Source: Coprinellus micaceus
Lineage: Eukaryota > Basidiomycota > Agaricomycetes > Agaricales > Psathyrellaceae
Direction of reading: 5' to 3'
DNA length: 64,000 nucleotides
Assembly: GCA_951394405.1 (NCBI GenBank)
Contig: OX596339.1
Span: forward strand, 310,001-374,000
Each line of letters begins with the position of its first letter. Position 1 is the first letter of the stretch. The notes beneath the pieces were generated by a model. It had not been told where the DNA came from and did not search any database. It was given only the letters and a program-made list of their open reading frames with translations. Of the stretch, positions 42,933 to 53,637 are shown in pieces. The translations under genes were made by a program, and so were the position numbers.

Positions 42933-44363
42933 TTGTGCGTCCGTTCAGTCCTGCTACTTATACCCTCCTCTAACGGTTCTGCCGAAACAGATCTCGACCC
43001 CTACATCACCCACGGCGCTGCACACAGCTCCAATGGGCGGTGTGATGCCCCGACGTGCTACGAAGAAACGCGCCTTGCTCTTCGCGAGGATATCCTTGGC
43101 TGGATTAAGCACGGCGGTGGAGACGAACCGAAAAGGATAATGTGGCTAAGTGGACCTGCAGGCGCAGGTAAGACTGCTATCGCTGGCTCGATCGCGGTAG
43201 CATGCAAGAAGGAAGGTTCACTGGCGGCGACCTTCTTCTTCTCGTCGTTCTCGCCTTCGAATGACATGAACTCGAAGTGTGGCTTCGTCGCAACTCTCGC
43301 GCATCAGATTTCCCAACACGATGCCCTCCACCAATTTCAAGCGCACCTACTGATGGCCATCGAGCGTCACCCGGACATCTTTCACAAGAACCTGATGGAG
43401 CAAGTCGAGGGCCTCATCCTCGGACCCTTCCAGATGATGGTGGACCAGATAGGCAGAGTAGGCTGGCCGAAGGTCGTTATCGTCGATGGCTTGGATGAAG
43501 TGGTAGCAGCGCAGTATCACAAGTCGGCACAGAAGCCGACCTCATGGACATCTCAGGACGACCAACTCGAGATCCTCAACATTCTCCTCGCCCTCTCCCA
43601 AAGTCCTTCCTTCCCGTTACGTATCTTCATCTCTAGCCGACCAGAGCGCAACATCGCCGAGTTCTTCGCCGCCGACGCCCGTGCCTTCACCATCGACCTC
43701 TTCCTCGACTCAAAGTACAAACCCGACGCTGACATTCGATGTTTTCTCGAGGCGAAGTTTGGCACTATCCGCCGTCGTTCTAGCATCTCCAACCTCTCGT
43801 GGCCCGGAGAGAGTGCCCTCGATCGCATCGTCGGTATGTCCTCAGGGCAATTCATTATTCCTGCCACCGTCGTTCGATGGGTTGAAGCCGGAGTACCTCA
43901 GGAACAGCTGGATGACATCCTGCAGTTAGAACGGGTGAACGTCGGAACGAAAAACCCTTTCGCTCCGCTCGATGCGCTATATCGTCACATCCTCACTCGC
44001 GCCAATAACCCCGACGACGACCCCCATTTAGTGGTGAAGTGGATACTCTGCATAGATTCCGCCCTTAAACCAAGCGGCGGGGCCAAGTTCTGGAGGCAGC
44101 TTCTTGAAAACACAGAGGGAGAGCTCACCTACCGTATGGCACCAATCAGTTCCCTCGTTTCCGTCCCACCTGCCGGCAATACCTCCTCTCCTATAACAAT
44201 TTACCATAAATCGCTGTCTGACTTCTTGGCTACGGCAACCCGATGCGGAGACCTGTATGTTGACGCCACAACATTCAATTCTTTCGTCGCGTGTGGAATT
44301 GTCAAAGTTTTAAAATGTACGTCGCCAAATTGCCCATCGAAGGCATTTCCCATCAGCGATTAA
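42933..44363 (+). CDS. NACHT-domain NTPase (fungal NLR-like), 5' end unresolved
   Basis: About 476 codons open, but the frame has no ATG before residue 70, so an upstream exon is missing from this model. A candidate intron runs 42935-42990 (GTGCGT, branch-like CTAAC, end ACAG). Walker A GPAGAGKT is at about 74-81, Walker B VVIVDGLDEV at about 181-190, and an RIFISSRPE sensor-like strand follows. The C-terminal part ends SPITIYHKSLSDFLATATRCG, the usual end of the NACHT module in mushroom NLRs. There are no WD40, ankyrin or TPR repeats after it. Family role: STAND-type signalling ATPases in non-self recognition or cell death. Either truncated, or a short NLR without a sensor domain. Confidence 0.8.
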   Translation: MCVRSVLLLIPSSNGSAETDLDPYITHGAAHSSNGRCDAPTCYEETRLALREDILGWIKHGGGDEPKRIMWLSGPAGAGKTAIAGSIAVACKKEGSLAATFFFSSFSPSNDMNSKCGFVATLAHQISQHDALHQFQAHLLMAIERHPDIFHKNLMEQVEGLILGPFQMMVDQIGRVGWPKVVIVDGLDEVVAAQYHKSAQKPTSWTSQDDQLEILNILLALSQSPSFPLRIFISSRPERNIAEFFAADARAFTIDLFLDSKYKPDADIRCFLEAKFGTIRRRSSISNLSWPGESALDRIVGMSSGQFIIPATVVRWVEAGVPQEQLDDILQLERVNVGTKNPFAPLDALYRHILTRANNPDDDPHLVVKWILCIDSALKPSGGAKFWRQLLENTEGELTYRMAPISSLVSVPPAGNTSSPITIYHKSLSDFLATATRCGDLYVDATTFNSFVACGIVKVLKCTSPNCPSKAFPISD

Positions 44364-44546
44364 GTATTAGTGGTACTAGAACCGCGACGATACAAAGGAG
44401 AAATGACGTTGGCACTGGCGGCCACTTTAAGTGACCCACCGACAAAAGCTCCCACTACAAGGACCCAACCCTAGTCTCGTGAACCAGACTCTATGTGAGA
44501 AGACAATCGTTCTCACTGATGATAGACCCAACCCCGCTTACTCGGA

Positions 44547-46520
44547 CTAAGGCCACCCTTCGTGATACCATCCATGATTGGACCCGAGCGGTAGGCCCCC
44601 ATACGGCTCGTACTTCTCCTTTGCAAACTTCAACTCCATCATCTCCCAACTCCTCTCCCACAACTGAATCCTTGCATTTACGCCTTGCTCCCAAAGATCC
44701 TCCTCCAACGCGCACGTCGGTGCTCTCCTCTTCGCGGAAGCGATGAATCCCGAATTGCCCGGGTCCTCTCCGTAGTCTCGCTTCGGGACGTGGTCGGGCT
44801 TGTATAGCAGCAGGCCGAGGTACATGCGCTGGAGACGTGCAACGCCTGGGAATTGGGTAGGCCGCTCGCGGGAGTCAAAGGACGAAAGGGTAGGGTATCT
44901 GTCGGCCATGTCGAGGCGGTTCATGATGAATTCCTCTGCGTCCTCCAGACTGGTTTCTTCCACTCGATCGAGCTTCAGGGTGCGTAGACGAGGACACAAG
45001 ACCTGCAGAGGGTCACCTCCTGGTGGTTGAAGCATACGAAGGAGAGTAGCACTCGGCGCTACCTCCTCCTCCGGGTCGGCCTTGACGTCTCCAGATTGAT
45101 AGTTCAACCTCCTGTCTTCGACCCACAACCGCTCGAGGAGGGGCATCATCTTCACGCACTCGGTGAAGTCGACCTGTGACATCGTGGATGCGTTGAGGAG
45201 GCGGAAATGCTTGATGCGTATGGGCTGCGCCTGGGCCTTCAGGAAGGCGATGAGAGGGTGGGCGTCCCCGTGTGGTAGCGGGGCAAGGGACGATTCCGCC
45301 GTATGGAACTCACGCCGGGTAACGAGGCAGTACGACAGGGTTTCGAGCGCAGGGAGTTGGAGACCGCGGAGGAAGGCGATGGGGTTCAGTGCTGGATCGA
45401 CGTACTTGTCCGTGAGATCGAGACGGGTGAGGTGACCGAGGACGAGGGGTGCCTCCCAATTGATAGGAGACGCGTTGGACTGGACAGGGAGGAAGAACTC
45501 TGTTCCGTCATCATTTAGGCTGATATTGAGGTCCTGAAGGTTGGGGCTGTCGCGAATGAGCGCGTGAGCCTCCGAGGCGCTGAACTCGTCCCACTCTGGT
45601 TCCCACTCGCCTCCTAACGTATCTCCATCCACTCTGATCTCCTCAACCTTTCCCCAGTCCACCGGTAAATCAAAGATATCCGCCCTCACTGCCTCGAATT
45701 CGATCCGTCGGAGGTTTGGGGCGTTCCAGATCGGTAACTCTGAGATGGCTCCCAAGGTTCCATCACCATCGTAGGTGCGCTTCAGCTTCAGCTTCTCGAG
45801 CATTGCCCAGGACTCCGAGGGAAGCGTGGCGGCGATGAAATTGAGGAGACCACGTCCTATGTCAAGCTCGAGGTAACGGATGCGGGGTGCACGATCGAGG
45901 AGGACCTTGCGGAAGAACAGTTCCGGCGATCCTTCGCTTCCCTCGGTCCTGGCGCAGTCAGACCAAATGGAAATGGAGAGCGGGGCGTGCTTCGCTGCGT
46001 CCAGCCATCGCTCCACGCAGGCCATCGGGAACTTTGTCGCTTTGTGCTCGAATGTCTCGGGTATGGGAATGTGGACTCTATCCCAGAGCGTTGGGGTCGC
46101 GTATGCGAGGTCCCGCCAGTCGCGACAGACGCGAGTAAGGAGGAGAGGGGCCTCTTCGGGACGCAGAAGGGGTATGCGGTGGGCATTCCGGCAGAAGAGG
46201 AAGATGTGTTGCATGATCTCGATAGGGAGGCGCCGAATGGGGCTCAGCAGCCGTTGGTGTGCTTCAACTCCGGTCCTGAGCTTCGTTTGCTGGGCTCTCC
46301 GTGCTTCAAGAGCGCATTGTAGGTTGTGAATCTCCCTGTCAAAGCTTGACAGCTCTGAATGTTGGGATTTGAGGAATGAGCCTAGGGTTTCGACATGGCT
46401 TTCGGGTACAGGCTGATTACTTCCCAGCCATTCCGAGAAAGGGTCGGAGGATTGAAGAATGGATGTAGGCATTGGTGGTGGTGGTGGAAGGAAAGAATGG
46501 AAACACGACGCGATCTTCAA
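44547..46520 (-). CDS. F-box-like protein (F4)
   Basis: Single exon, 657 residues; Met17 (46472) is a possible alternative start after a Pro-rich stretch. Coiled-coil region at about 40-88 (HSELSSFDREIHNLQCALEA), then F-box-like domain at about 92-140 (PIRRLPIEIMQHIFLFCRN, then APLLLTRVCRDWRDLAYATP, then LWDRVHIPI). Leucine-rich repeats and a C-terminal CALEEDLWEQGVNARIQLW follow. Closest relative in the window is F6 (53638-55524), which shares LWDRVHIPI, LQLPALETLSY and the CALEEDL tail. Substrate unknown. Confidence 0.87.
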   Translation of the reverse strand: MKIASCFHSFLPPPPPMPTSILQSSDPFSEWLGSNQPVPESHVETLGSFLKSQHSELSSFDREIHNLQCALEARRAQQTKLRTGVEAHQRLLSPIRRLPIEIMQHIFLFCRNAHRIPLLRPEEAPLLLTRVCRDWRDLAYATPTLWDRVHIPIPETFEHKATKFPMACVERWLDAAKHAPLSISIWSDCARTEGSEGSPELFFRKVLLDRAPRIRYLELDIGRGLLNFIAATLPSESWAMLEKLKLKRTYDGDGTLGAISELPIWNAPNLRRIEFEAVRADIFDLPVDWGKVEEIRVDGDTLGGEWEPEWDEFSASEAHALIRDSPNLQDLNISLNDDGTEFFLPVQSNASPINWEAPLVLGHLTRLDLTDKYVDPALNPIAFLRGLQLPALETLSYCLVTRREFHTAESSLAPLPHGDAHPLIAFLKAQAQPIRIKHFRLLNASTMSQVDFTECVKMMPLLERLWVEDRRLNYQSGDVKADPEEEVAPSATLLRMLQPPGGDPLQVLCPRLRTLKLDRVEETSLEDAEEFIMNRLDMADRYPTLSSFDSRERPTQFPGVARLQRMYLGLLLYKPDHVPKRDYGEDPGNSGFIASAKRRAPTCALEEDLWEQGVNARIQLWERSWEMMELKFAKEKYEPYGGLPLGSNHGWYHEGWP

Positions 46521-48710
46521 CTTGGAACTTGAATGTGGCTGTGATGGAGAAAGATTAGATTAGATCAAACCTCCTTCCATTGTTCCAAATTACTACGGTG
46601 CAGGATCGTGAAAGTCTCTCCGAGTCTGAAAATATTGTAGGCCGTCCAAAGCGTACGGGGAGCTGCTAACACAACACAGCACAAAGTGTCAGTACGGCCT
46701 ACTAGTTGATGGTTGAAGGATGTTCTCCCATCCACGCTGCACGGCGCTACCCTCTCGACGTTCCGAGAGTAGAAACGAGAGTGGAGTTGTAAGCCTGGTT
46801 AGCTGCCCTGAGGAGGCTGGGGGTTAGAGTCCACTCGAACGCCGGTACCTGGGTGCTACTTTCTCTGAGGATTCCTTGAGAACACTAAGATAACAGCCAA
46901 GCCCAGGATTGAGGTTTCAAAATATGCAAGATGAATAAACGACCAAGGCTCACCTTGGCTTGGACGCGATGACGGAGAGTCGAATAGACTTCCACAGTCG
47001 GTGAGAGCCAGGGAGATCAAGGAAAGTGAAAGGCCCGTTTCGAAGATGAGCTTCCGACGGCGACCAGTGGCGCGTAGGAACGCGAGCGGTTACGAATGGG
47101 AATTCAACAAGCCCGAGACGTTGCCCGCCTGGGGAATATGCTTACATTCCGCGCAACTTTGCCGCCCTGCCAATCGACTGTCGGACAAACAATAAGCGAC
47201 GCTCGGATCCCTAGAATTATAAAGTAATAGGTTCGCCGCGGCGGCCCTTTTCGCGGAGCGAAGGAATCCGAGTTTTCGTGACAAACCCCAGTTGGGTACC
47301 AGGCTCTGACCCTGGATACACAGGAGCACTCGGAGGGTTTCTGGCAAGTTTTGCAGGCCTTCTGTGCCGGGAGTGGCCTGGTTGTCCTAGTACCAGAATT
47401 TCCAGCATTGGCGAGTCCGGGTTAGTTGACTGCGATACGCGCCTATTAATAGGAGGCACCACCGGTTGCATCCCGCATACAGGTAGTGAGCTTCATGAAT
47501 ATGCTCGCCGTAACCTCGAGTCATACACCCAAGACTCCCATTCCTAATACCGAGGCGTCTTCGCAGTGAAATGGGCTGGTGAGGGTAAACCTCTCAAGTG
47601 ATCGCGCCGCGTCTGGCCCGCGACGGATATCTCTGGGCGTAGAAACTGCTATACATCGTCGATTCCCCTCATTATTTTTGGATATTCTGGTTTTTACAGC
47701 ACATGCCAATGTGTTCAAGTAGTTTCAAGGCCTCGCCTTCAGAACTGAGCGAGAGAATAGAGATATTCAATCCACCAGCCAACTTTTGCCATCAAAAATC
47801 CGTAGATACGTTTGTCCGTGTTTGGGTGGCCTGCCCACCACTCCCCATCGCACACAACACCAGGAGTGCGTCGCTTCGCTCCGCAACTAGCCTCGTTGTG
47901 GTGATGACGGTCCAGGAAGAAGAGGTATCAAGATTTAGAAGACCTCTTGTGTCCCACTGGAAATGTTCGGCAACACCCGGCTTACTTCTCTCCTTTGAAC
48001 CACCGCGACGAACCGAAAGCCCTTCCAGGAAGGCGCCCACCACACACACACACACACATCCAAGTTATGGAATATCCTGGGTAGATGCCTCTGACTGCAA
48101 CACCTCTCGAGGGTCCAACACCTGTAGGCAGGCTTTTACAATGGCAGGCGACCGCACACAAGATTTCCACCCATAGATCCCCCATCTCAGGCGTTCTTAG
48201 GGCTTTGAGCTTGCTGAACCTCCATACGACTCTCTGGTGGAAAGAGATTTAACACATCCTGGGATTCGGAATGATCTTGAGGCCCCCTGGTTCTGGGTTG
48301 GGTCTGCGCTGCTTCGGTATTTCGAAGAGTGCGACACGTTAACTGGGAAGTTGGTCTGTCCTGCCCGTTGCCTGCACCGGGTAACCTCAGTCCTCGGTCA
48401 CACACGACTTTAATGGCCGAGGCCGACCCTTGCCCGAGCACGACCCTGCTGATTGCACACAGCATCCTCACTGCGAGGGAGGAATTCTGAAACCGCAGTC
48501 ACCGAAATCCGAAATCCATGGCGAATCGCATGCAGGCAAGATCTTTACCATCAAGGCTGCGGCGAATTCACCACCCCATAGGCCTCCAACCGCTCAGGGA
48601 TTTCTCCCGAAATGAACTACTTTGGGCGTCAATGTAGTTGGTCTGGGGAGTGGCAATAGAAGTTGAGGTACAGCCATCGAGCGCTACGAAGTGACGCTGC
48701 GGACGCGCTA
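46521..48710. other. Long gap without recognised genes
   Basis: I see only short frames. A (CA)n microsatellite lies at about 48041-48058. No LTR or TIR structure was recognised. Confidence 0.4.
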
Positions 48711-48718
48711 TGATATAA
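48711..48718 (+). promoter_or_regulatory. TATA box of peptidase gene
   Basis: GATATAAATA lies about 80 bp before the start codon at 48795, in an otherwise moderate-GC promoter. Confidence 0.5.
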
Positions 48719-48794
48719 ATACTGAACGTTAGCTTGCAGAGATCATCCAAGTTCTCAAGTTCTCCAATCACCCAGTCCCTCCACGACACCCAGA

Positions 48795-51083
48795 ATGGCT
48801 CTCAGGCTACTACCTTGCATATATCTGGCCCTCCTCTATTCTCCCTTTGCCTTGGGAAGGCACGAAGGGACGTGTAACTTGTCCAAACGGGCGAACACTA
48901 CTGGCTTGACAGAGGATGACATCTGGGCTGGTGTGAGTTCTTCGTGATTTCGGGTCTTTATCCACCGTTGACGCTGGATCCCATGCAGATTACCCCGAGC
49001 AAGACCCTTGTTTGGAATTCCTGCTACGCTGACGTTGGGACTTTCGAGTGTTCGAGGCTTCAGGTGAGGGATGAGACCCCACTCCAAGAGGAAGTGTCTG
49101 ACGAAGTCGATTCATGCTGTAGGTTCCGCTGGACTATTCCAAGCCTGACGGAAGACAGGCGGCCATAGCCCTGATTCGCAAGCCAGCGACTACCCGCGAC
49201 GGCTACCGCGGGCCAGTCCTCTTTAATCCAGGAGGCCCTGGCGGAAGTGGGGTCAACATGATCCTTTCGCTTGGGGACACATTGGCGGAAATCGTTGGAC
49301 CCCAATTCGACATCGTTGGATTCGATCCCAGAGGTAGGCATTACCCACCATCCAGACATGTAATCGGATTCCTGATTCTCCACAGGCATCGCCAGGTCCA
49401 CCCCCCGTGCAAGCTTCTTCGCCACGGACGTCGAGCGCGTTCTCTTTGCAAAAGGGGCAGGGCCGCCACCAGTCGTGAAAGATGGCGTCGTGTCTGGCAT
49501 AGAACACTTGTGGGCTCAGTCCCAATTGCTCGGAACACTTGCTGCGGGTCAGGACGATGGTTACTTGCAGCACATTACGACGGAGAATACGGCCACTGAC
49601 ATGCTGTGCATTGTCCAAGCCCATGGCCAGCAGAAGCTTCAGTACTGGGGATTTTCGTGAGTCTCACTTCGCCCCATTGATGGGCGCCTACTAACTCGTG
49701 CATTACAGATACGGAAGTATCCTTGGTGCAACGTTTGCAGCCATGTACCCGGTAAGACCGCGACCTTCTGTAGCTTGCCGCCTCCCGAGCACTGACGACA
49801 GTCTTTCGAATCTTCGGTAGGATAAGATCGAACGCCTAGTCATTGATGGTGTGGCAGACGCCGATGACTACTACGCCGGTAGGCCATCCACTTTCGCTCT
49901 TAGCGCCCAAAGGCCTAACGTGCACCTGTTTTAACCAGCGGCCTGGCTCAGCAGCCTCGCTGACAGTGAGAAAACATTCCAAATTTTCCTTGACGGGTGT
50001 GCTGAAGCGGGACCGACTCAATGTCCCTTCTACGCTCCTGACCCGTCCGACATCCAGCGCAATCTCACGGAACTGGAGGATAGGCTCAGGGCCGAACCAG
50101 TCATTGTGAATACTGGTACCTTCTACGGTATCATCGACCAACCTGCCCTCCGCTTCACGGTGTTCAGGGCTCTGTATAGTCCCTATACCCTCTTCCCACC
50201 TCTTGCCGACGCTCTAGCCCAGCTTTCAGCTGGGAATGGGACGGCTCTGCTTTCGTTGTTGGGAGACCCGACACCCTACGCATGCTCTTGTGATCTCCAT
50301 GCGCATGAATGGGACGAGAACGACGACGGCACTGTGGCTGTTGGGTGTAACGATGGCGCAGAGATCTCTGGATCATTGAATGACCTACGGGAATACTGGA
50401 AGACGCTGGCAGGTATTTCTCAGTTTGCAGATCACTGGGGAGTAATCCACGCAAGTTGCACGTAAGTCTACTATATTGCTCCTGTGGTAACAGGGTAGCT
50501 CATGAACGTTTCCCATGATAGCAATTGGCCCAAGAACAAGAAGCCGTTCCGTGGGCCGTTCGTTGGAAATACGAGCCACCCTATTTTACTCATCGGCAAT
50601 ACTGCAGGTCAGCTCCTATTTTGAGGCCTTCCGATCCACGCCATCGCTAACCGCTTCACAGACCCAGTGACGCCTCTATCCTCGTAGGTTTCTTGGTTCA
50701 ACGATATGAATCGAACTAACCTATATCTCAGTGCAAAGAAGATGGCCATGGGCTTCAAGGACGCGGTTGTACTGACAATCGATGCAGGAGGTGTACGTTT
50801 TTCCTCCCCTAACCACCACTCACCACGTTGATTAAAGTCGCCTCTGCAGCACATGTCCTTGAACGCGCCGTCGGTCTGCGCCATGGAGTACGTTCGGCAA
50901 TATTTCCAGGATGGCACGCTCCCGAAGGAAGGGACCGCTTGCCAGCCAAATGTCAAGAACCCATTCCTTCCCTCTGCGTCCTCGTCTGGGGATGGTCTCT
51001 CGGCAAGAAGTGATATGAAGCTTTGGACTGCAGTTCACGAGGCAGCAGGGAAGTTCAGCCCGTTCCTTAAACCCCGCATGTAG
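48795..51083 (+). CDS. Secreted alpha/beta-hydrolase peptidase (TAP-like, S33 family)
   Basis: Eleven exons (48795-48932, 48989-49063, 49123-49333, 49386-49656, 49709-49751, 49821-49878, 49939-50461, 50522-50607, 50662-50683, 50732-50792, 50850-51083) give 573 residues in one frame. MALRLLPCIYLALLYSPFALG is a signal peptide. NPGGPGGSG (about 106-114) is the oxyanion-hole loop. The nucleophile is Ser232 in GFSYGS; Asp469 is in DPVTPLS and His497 in AGGHMSLN. This is the tripeptidyl-aminopeptidase-like architecture with the C-terminal TAP-like domain. Expected role: secreted exopeptidase releasing N-terminal peptides or residues; substrate unknown. The codon of the catalytic serine is split by the intron after exon 4. 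A broken paralogue lies at 55750-64000. Confidence 0.92.
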
Positions 51084-51559
51084 TTAGAGACTAGCTCGAT
51101 AGATCTTAAAACAACAGATCTCCTGGACGTGGCACATGGACATTTTACGGACACTGATACTACCTCCTCATTCCACGTCACTCCTTTCTTCGTGATAAAT
51201 GCTCTCCTCTCGTGTATTTGCCTGGGTAGACCGCGCCTAAGTTGCCCTGTATATTCCAATTAAATTCCAGTTGGGGTTGGCCACTGGCATGTAGCCAAAC
51301 ACCTTGACACGGCGTTCGAACTTCAGACATTCCCGAGTATGAGGGGATTGGGTCAGGATTGGCTTTCACATCTTCTCTCGCTTCTTTACCGGACAATGGC
51401 CACAGGCTGCAACGAGTCAATCCTCCCTTCTACAACAACACCATTTTCGACATTTCCCGGAGATTAACCGGTCCTTGGATGGGGTATAAACTGACGGAGT
51501 GAAAATAGTGCTTGACATACGGCGGTCTCATCCCCTAGAATTCTATATTATTGACCATG
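51084..51559. other. Gap between convergent peptidase and F5 genes
   Basis: I see no gene here. It presumably holds the two 3' untranslated regions. Confidence 0.4.
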
Positions 51560-53532
51560 CTATAGCCAAGGCTCGTTCCGCTGCATAATTTTCTGATCCA
51601 GGAACGTGGGCAGGCCTACCCTCGGATTATATGCAGCGTCCTTGACCTTTCGATCTGCCCAACTACGGCCTGCAAAACCAGTTTCGTTGCGAAGCCGTAC
51701 GGTTACATCGACCCCAAGGCCGCGTAAATCTTCCTCCAAAGGACACATGGCAAGACGTTTCGCCTCGTTAGGCACGAAGGTGGGCCGGTCGATTGGAAAG
51801 TCGATGGAAATGCGACGAATAAAAGCGCATAGATCTGCTTGGGCGGCGTTGAAGCGCGATTCGACAAACTTCTGGACAGCTTCGAAGCTGAATTGCGAGT
51901 CGTCGACACGCATGGAGTGCAGATGTGGGCACAACACGTCGTCCTCTCCACATTCTATGTTGAAGGTCAGTGGGATGGTCAGAGTAGGGTTTCCTTCTCA
52001 CCTTGATCGGTCTTGCCCTCCACAAGGAAGGACCGTAAGAAGTCATCGTCGGCCACGACCTCCCGGTTCAACCTCTCCTCATCTGCGAGCACATCATCGC
52101 GCCCAGGTTCGTCGTACCCATCTCTCTCGGACTTGTCCTTCAACCACAATTGCTCCAACTCAGGCATCAGGCGCAAGCAGGCTAGGAAGCCCCTCCTCGA
52201 GATGATTGTCGCGTTGATGGTCAATTTCGCAATTCCAACGTACTCCTCTTGCGCACGGAGGAAGCGAAGCAGGAAAGGGTTGTCGGCGGAGGGCTGTGGT
52301 GCAGAAGACGCCTCGCCCTCGTTGTTATTCCATAACATGTACGTCAGGTGTTCTAGCACTGGGAGCTGGAGATTCTCAAGGAAGACAGTGGGAGAGGAGT
52401 CCGGATCAAGGTAAGAGTCCCACAAGTGCAAGCTCGTGAGGTTCTCCATGACGAGCACCTCCGATGGATCAGGCTCTGGGTCCAAGAAGCAGTCTGGTCC
52501 CAGGTCCGAGGAATCGTCATGCGATGCGATCCGCAGCCTCAACTTCTGGAGAGAAGGAGCAGCATTCAAGATCCTCCGAGCGTCCCGAGCGCTAAGCTCA
52601 CAGAACGGAGACGGGTATGGGTCTTCCACACTGTAGCCGCTCGGCTCGTCCCAAATCTCAACCTCCTCCAGCTGACCCCAGTCTAGGCAGAGGTACATGA
52701 AGGCGTCGAAGACGGAGTTCCATGCGACTTTGGTGATGTTTGGTGCACCCCAGATATGCAAAAAGGGGACTTCGATTGGCTTATACGCGGGGTGCTGGTC
52801 CCAGTTCACCGCACGGATAATGCTGACTTTGTGGAGGAGCGGCCATGACACGGAGGTGTTGTCCGCGAACGCTTTGAGGAACTGGTCGGAGACGTCGAGG
52901 GAGAGAGAATGGATATGGTGTGCATGGGGATGTATTGCGGTGCAGAAGGCCTCATCGAATTCGGAGGAGATCGTCAAGTCGGGTGGGTCGAGTGACCATA
53001 TCTCAAGCGTGAGGGGGACTGACTTGGTGTAGCTGAGCCAACGTTCGATACGCTTGCGCTGGAAGTTACGGTGGTCCTTGTGTCCCGACGGAGCGACGAT
53101 GCGGAGCGCGGACCAGAGGCTTGGGGTGCTGTGAGCCAGGTCCCGCCATGGACGGCAGATGCGGGTGAGGAGGAGAGGTGCTTCTTGCAGGGAAAGGATG
53201 GGGAGGCGGTCTAAGGGTAGGCAATGGAGGAATATTTCCTGCAGTATTTCGCGAGGTATTCGTCTTATGGGACTTGCTAGAGCTTCATGGGCAGTGATGA
53301 ATCTTTCTAGGGATGTTTGTTGTTGCAGCAAGTTATCGAGGATGGTCTGCGCTGCTTTGGCCCTGCTGCGCAGATCCATCAGCTTTTCTCGGGGAGATTC
53401 GAGTAAAAAATCGATTTGGACAAGTTCTCTCTCGGAGGGGGCATAGTTCGTGGCGAGGTGGTGGCCGAAAGGTGAAGAATCGATGTGGTCGTCGTCAAAC
53501 ATGTTGGCAGAGAAATGATCTGACAACATCAA
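51560..53532 (-). CDS. F-box-like protein (F5)
   Basis: Two exons, 52002-53532 and 51560-51954, with a 47-bp intron, give 641 residues. N-terminal coiled-coil segment, F-box-like domain at about 87-135 (PIRRIPREILQEIFLHCLP, then APLLLTRICRPWRDLAHSTP), leucine-rich repeats, and a C-terminal exon with CPHLHSMRVDDSQFSFEAVQ. Gene structure, length and the shared TNYAPS motif make it a paralogue of F1. Start codons of F5 and F6 are 105 bp apart in divergent orientation. Confidence 0.88.
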
Positions 53533-53637
53533 TATGTTTGTTTTCGATCTAATCTAATCTTTGAATTGATTACTCACGGCCACAAGTTTCAAACCAGTTG
53601 CCGTTTCTGCTCCAGTCTATTCACACTCACAACTATC
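53533..53637. promoter_or_regulatory. Short divergent promoter between F5 and F6
   Basis: These 105 bp separate the start codons of two divergent F-box-like genes. They contain GATCTAATCTAATCTTTG, which also occurs in similar form upstream of F3 (38528-38536) and F4 (46549-46561). A shared regulatory element is possible but not shown. Confidence 0.45.
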
